DNA of 7,259 nt from Nocardioidaceae bacterium. Its GTDB lineage: Bacteria > Actinomycetota > Actinomycetes > Propionibacteriales > Nocardioidaceae. A program made the translations under genes and the position numbers. Every line of letters begins with the position of its first letter. Position 1 is the stretch's first letter. The stretch lies in NCBI GenBank assembly GCA_013813125.1, contig JACCSH010000186.1:1-7259 (forward strand), given 5' to 3'. Below, piece by piece: positions 5,426 through 7,259 of this stretch. Below the pieces are notes generated by a model. It was not told the DNA's origin. It did no database searches and worked only from the letters and a program-made list of their open reading frames with translations.

Positions 5426-5773
5426 ATGCCGATCCGCCTAACCGATCCCGAGGATGCCAAGCTCGTCACGCTGGCCAGAGCAGCTCGGGCGCGGGTGGAC
5501 GGCGCGCAGGGAGCGGCGGTGCGCGACACGGACGGGCGTACCTACAGTGCCGCTGAAGTGTCGCTGCGGTCCATTGAGCTGACTGCCCTGCAAGTCGCGG
5601 TCGCGATCGCACACAGCAGTGGAGTAAGCGGCCTGGAGGCTGCTGTTGTGGTCAGCGACGCTGACGAGATGGCTGACGCTGATCGTGCGGTCGTGTTTGA
5701 CTTCGCAGGCAGCGGTGTGCCGATCTATCGCGTCGACGGTTCCGGGGCCGTTCTCGACTCGGTTTCGACATGA
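5426..5773 (+). CDS. Degenerate cytidine-deaminase-like protein, zinc site lost
   Basis: A 115-residue protein that I match to the short actinobacterial proteins usually annotated 'cytidine deaminase' and encoded next to era. Fold-level resemblance: an N-terminal helix (DPEDAKLVTLARAARARV), a G-AAV-DTDGRTY-AAEV strand-turn-strand like the VGAAL-DG---G-N block of true deaminases, then a helix (LTALQVAVAIAHSSG) where the zinc motif should be, and AAVVVSDAD. The catalytic C/HxE motif is replaced by an LTALQ stretch and there is no PCxxC. The protein has no cysteine at all and a single histidine, H63. It therefore cannot bind the catalytic zinc in the known way and is unlikely to deaminate cytidine. 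It could be a structural or nucleoside-binding protein. Its TGA overlaps the ATG of the transporter (ATGA), so the two are probably translated together. The identity as a deaminase fold is from recognition, not alignment. Confidence 0.8.
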   Translation: MPIRLTDPEDAKLVTLARAARARVDGAQGAAVRDTDGRTYSAAEVSLRSIELTALQVAVAIAHSSGVSGLEAAVVVSDADEMADADRAVVFDFAGSGVPIYRVDGSGAVLDSVST

Positions 5774-6678
5774 CCTCTCGCCCCCGTGCCGCGGGTACCG
5801 GATGGTTGCTCGTGGTTTTCGGTGCGGCTCTGTTCGGCACCGTGGGCACAGCTCGGCTGCTGGGGCCGGCAGCACCGGCTGTCTCGGTGAGCGCCGTCCG
5901 CCTTGCACTGGCCGCTGCGGTGCTGGTGGTCCTGGCGGGCTTTCACGGCGTTGGCCCGCTGGTGTCCGCCTCCCGGTTGCCTGCAGTCTGGGTCGCGGGA
6001 ATCGCACAGGCCATCTTCAACGTCACCTTCTTCGCCGCGGTGACTCGATCGGGGGTGGCTCTCGGCACCTTGGTGGCGATCGGTTGCACGCCTGTCCTGA
6101 CCGGACTCATGACCCGTCGGGTAAGTCGGGAGTGGGTGATGGCGACCGGAGTCGCGCTCGCGGGCCTGGCGGCGTTGTTGGGCGGTGACCTGCGGGGTGG
6201 TGCCAGTCTGGGTGGAGTGCTCTTCGCGCTGGGTGCCTCAGCGTCGTACGCCACCTTCATCACATCGAGCTCCGCACTCGCCTCTTCAGATGTCGCGATG
6301 GACGCTCGACTTGCGGTGATCTTTGGAATCGCCGCGCTGAGCATGTCGCCGGCCTTGGCCGTCTCTGACCTCACCTGGGTCACCAGTGTCGACGGCGCTG
6401 GAATGGCGTTGTACCTCGCCTTGGCGGCCACGGTGGTGGCATACAACCTGTTCAACCGTGGGCTGCGAACTGTCGAGCCTGGCACAGCAGCCACGTTGGC
6501 GCTGGTGGAGCCGCTCGTAGCGGCCCTTCTCGGCGTGGTGGTCTTGGGTGAATACCTGTCGCCTCTGAGTTGGCTGGGCGCCGGCGTCGTGCTGGTTGCT
6601 CTGCTGCTCATGGTGAGGACGTCTGAGGTGGAACCACAAGACAGACCTCAGGTGCCCAGCAGCCGGGCGGTCGATTGA
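5770..6678 (+). CDS. EamA/DMT-family transporter
   Basis: A 302-residue integral membrane protein of the drug/metabolite transporter superfamily, of typical length. About ten hydrophobic helices can be drawn, near 11-28, 36-56, 71-92, 96-114, 121-138, 148-168, 178-198, 208-228, 240-261 and 266-282, forming the two EamA repeats. Family features include AVRLALAAAVLV in helix 2, the helix-end region ATVVAYNLFNRGLRTVEPGTAATLALVEPLVAALLGVVVLGE in parts at about 220-261, and a short hydrophilic tail. Members export or import small metabolites such as amino acids, amines or nucleosides; substrate cannot be predicted. The ATG overlaps the preceding stop (ATGA) with no clear ribosome site of its own, implying translational coupling to the deaminase-like gene. 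That coupling makes a nucleoside-related substrate conceivable but is not proof. Confidence 0.92.
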   Translation: MTSRPRAAGTGWLLVVFGAALFGTVGTARLLGPAAPAVSVSAVRLALAAAVLVVLAGFHGVGPLVSASRLPAVWVAGIAQAIFNVTFFAAVTRSGVALGTLVAIGCTPVLTGLMTRRVSREWVMATGVALAGLAALLGGDLRGGASLGGVLFALGASASYATFITSSSALASSDVAMDARLAVIFGIAALSMSPALAVSDLTWVTSVDGAGMALYLALAATVVAYNLFNRGLRTVEPGTAATLALVEPLVAALLGVVVLGEYLSPLSWLGAGVVLVALLLMVRTSEVEPQDRPQVPSSRAVD

Positions 6679-6695
6679 TCCGGGTGTCACATGAA

Positions 6696-6723
6696 GCCGG
6701 ACTGGGGCGGCAACTCCTCCGGC
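6696..6723 (+). terminator. Weak inverted repeat between the EamA gene and era
   Basis: GCCGGA (6696-6701) and TCCGGC (6718-6723) are exact inverse complements but enclose a 16-base loop, and no U run follows. It is the best candidate terminator in the roughly 100-base gap between the two genes. Such short G-C pairing arises often by chance in DNA of this composition. Confidence 0.2.
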
Positions 6724-6781
6724 GGGGCCGGCGCACATCCCGTAGAAGCCACTACGACCCTCAATGGGACACAATCGTCGG

Positions 6782-7259
6782 GTGACCGAACCGACAGCGG
6801 GCTATCGAAGTGGCTTCGCCAGCCTTGTCGGGCGGCCGAACGCAGGCAAGTCGACACTGACTAACGCCCTCGTCGGCGCGAAGGTTGCCATCACATCGTC
6901 TCGGCCGCAGACAACTCGCCATGCCGTCCGGGGAATCGTCACTCGACCGGATGCGCAGCTGGTTCTGGTCGACACCCCCGGCCTGCACAAGCCACGAACC
7001 TTGCTCGGCGAGCGGCTCAATGCCGTGGTCAAGGCCACATGGGCGGAGGTGGACGTCGTGGTGGTATGCCTGCCCGCCGATGAGAAGCCCGGGCCGGGCG
7101 ACACGTTCTTGGTCAACCAGCTCGCGGCGGTCCGTCGTACGCCGAAGATCGCGGCCGCCACCAAGAGCGATCTGGTGTCCCCCGACCGCATGCTGCAGCA
7201 CCTGTCCTCGATCGCTCAGCTGAGTGCGGCGACGGGGGTGGAGTGGGCTGACATCGTGC
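6782..7259 (+). CDS. era: GTPase Era, N-terminal part (runs off the right edge)
   Basis: Open from GTG at 6782 to the window edge, 159 complete codons of a protein normally around 300 residues. Era binds GTP and the 3' end of 16S rRNA and acts in 30S subunit assembly. The GTPase domain is present: G1 GRPNAGKST at 17-25, the G2 region SSRPQTTRHAVRG at 39-51, G3 DTPGLHKPRTLLGERLN at 64-80, and G4 TKSD at 127-130. The usual NKxD is TKxD here, which I recognise as common in actinobacterial Era. The C-terminal KH RNA-binding domain lies outside the window. GTG is the only reasonable start: the frame gives YRSGFASLVGRPN right after it, as in relatives. There is no Shine-Dalgarno sequence; CACAAT ends six bases upstream. 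Era and YbeY in one cluster point to a shared job in 16S rRNA maturation. Confidence 0.95.
   Translation, partial: MTEPTAGYRSGFASLVGRPNAGKSTLTNALVGAKVAITSSRPQTTRHAVRGIVTRPDAQLVLVDTPGLHKPRTLLGERLNAVVKATWAEVDVVVVCLPADEKPGPGDTFLVNQLAAVRRTPKIAAATKSDLVSPDRMLQHLSSIAQLSAATGVEWADIV

Noticed and set aside
1..7259. Mobile element, phage, CRISPR or defence system
   Set aside because: I saw no transposase, integrase, terminal inverted repeats, spaced direct repeats or toxin-antitoxin-like pair. Base composition is even across the window by eye.

Overview
The window looks like a high-GC Gram-positive (actinobacterial) chromosome, most like the order Propionibacteriales (Nocardioidaceae or a relative). 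This rests on GC-rich codon use, several GTG starts, and the wording of the proteins: an actinobacterial SigE-family sigma factor, an Era with a TKxD G4 motif, and a catalytically degenerate cytidine-deaminase-like protein just before era. The genus cannot be fixed from the sequence alone.

Left part (59-1911, minus strand): a two-gene unit read leftward. A small ECF sigma factor of the SigE family comes first. Its stop overlaps, by ATGA, the start of a membrane-anchored protein with a cytoplasmic N-terminus, one transmembrane helix, a Thr/Pro/Glu/Asp-rich repetitive linker, a GerMN-like domain and a C-terminal Gmad2 immunoglobulin-like domain. By position this protein is a candidate partner or regulator of the sigma factor, but it has no recognisable zinc anti-sigma motif.

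Centre (1912-2057): a divergent intergenic region of about 146 bp. It holds a perfect 7-bp hairpin with a GGAA tetraloop and an adjacent, overlapping weaker dyad. It must contain the control signals for the sigma unit (leftward) and for the HIT-family gene (rightward).

Right part (2058-7259, plus strand): a conserved RNA and ribosome maintenance cluster. The order is HIT/HinT-like hydrolase, PhoH-like ATPase, YbeY endoribonuclease, a CNNM/CBS/CorC-HlyC membrane protein, a degenerate cytidine-deaminase-like protein, an EamA-family transporter, and the first 159 codons of the GTPase Era, which runs off the right edge. YbeY and Era both act in 16S rRNA maturation and small-subunit assembly, and PhoH-like ATPases are regularly encoded next to YbeY. 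A 10-bp hairpin after the CorC-like gene may separate phoH-ybeY-corC from the cytidine-deaminase-like/EamA pair, which themselves overlap by ATGA.

There is no gene-free stretch longer than 300 bases. I see no tRNA, rRNA, CRISPR array, insertion sequence or phage gene. Most of the window is ordinary core genome. The parts most worth a second look are the sigma/GerMN-Gmad2 module, the structured divergent promoter region, and the deaminase-like protein that has lost its zinc ligands.
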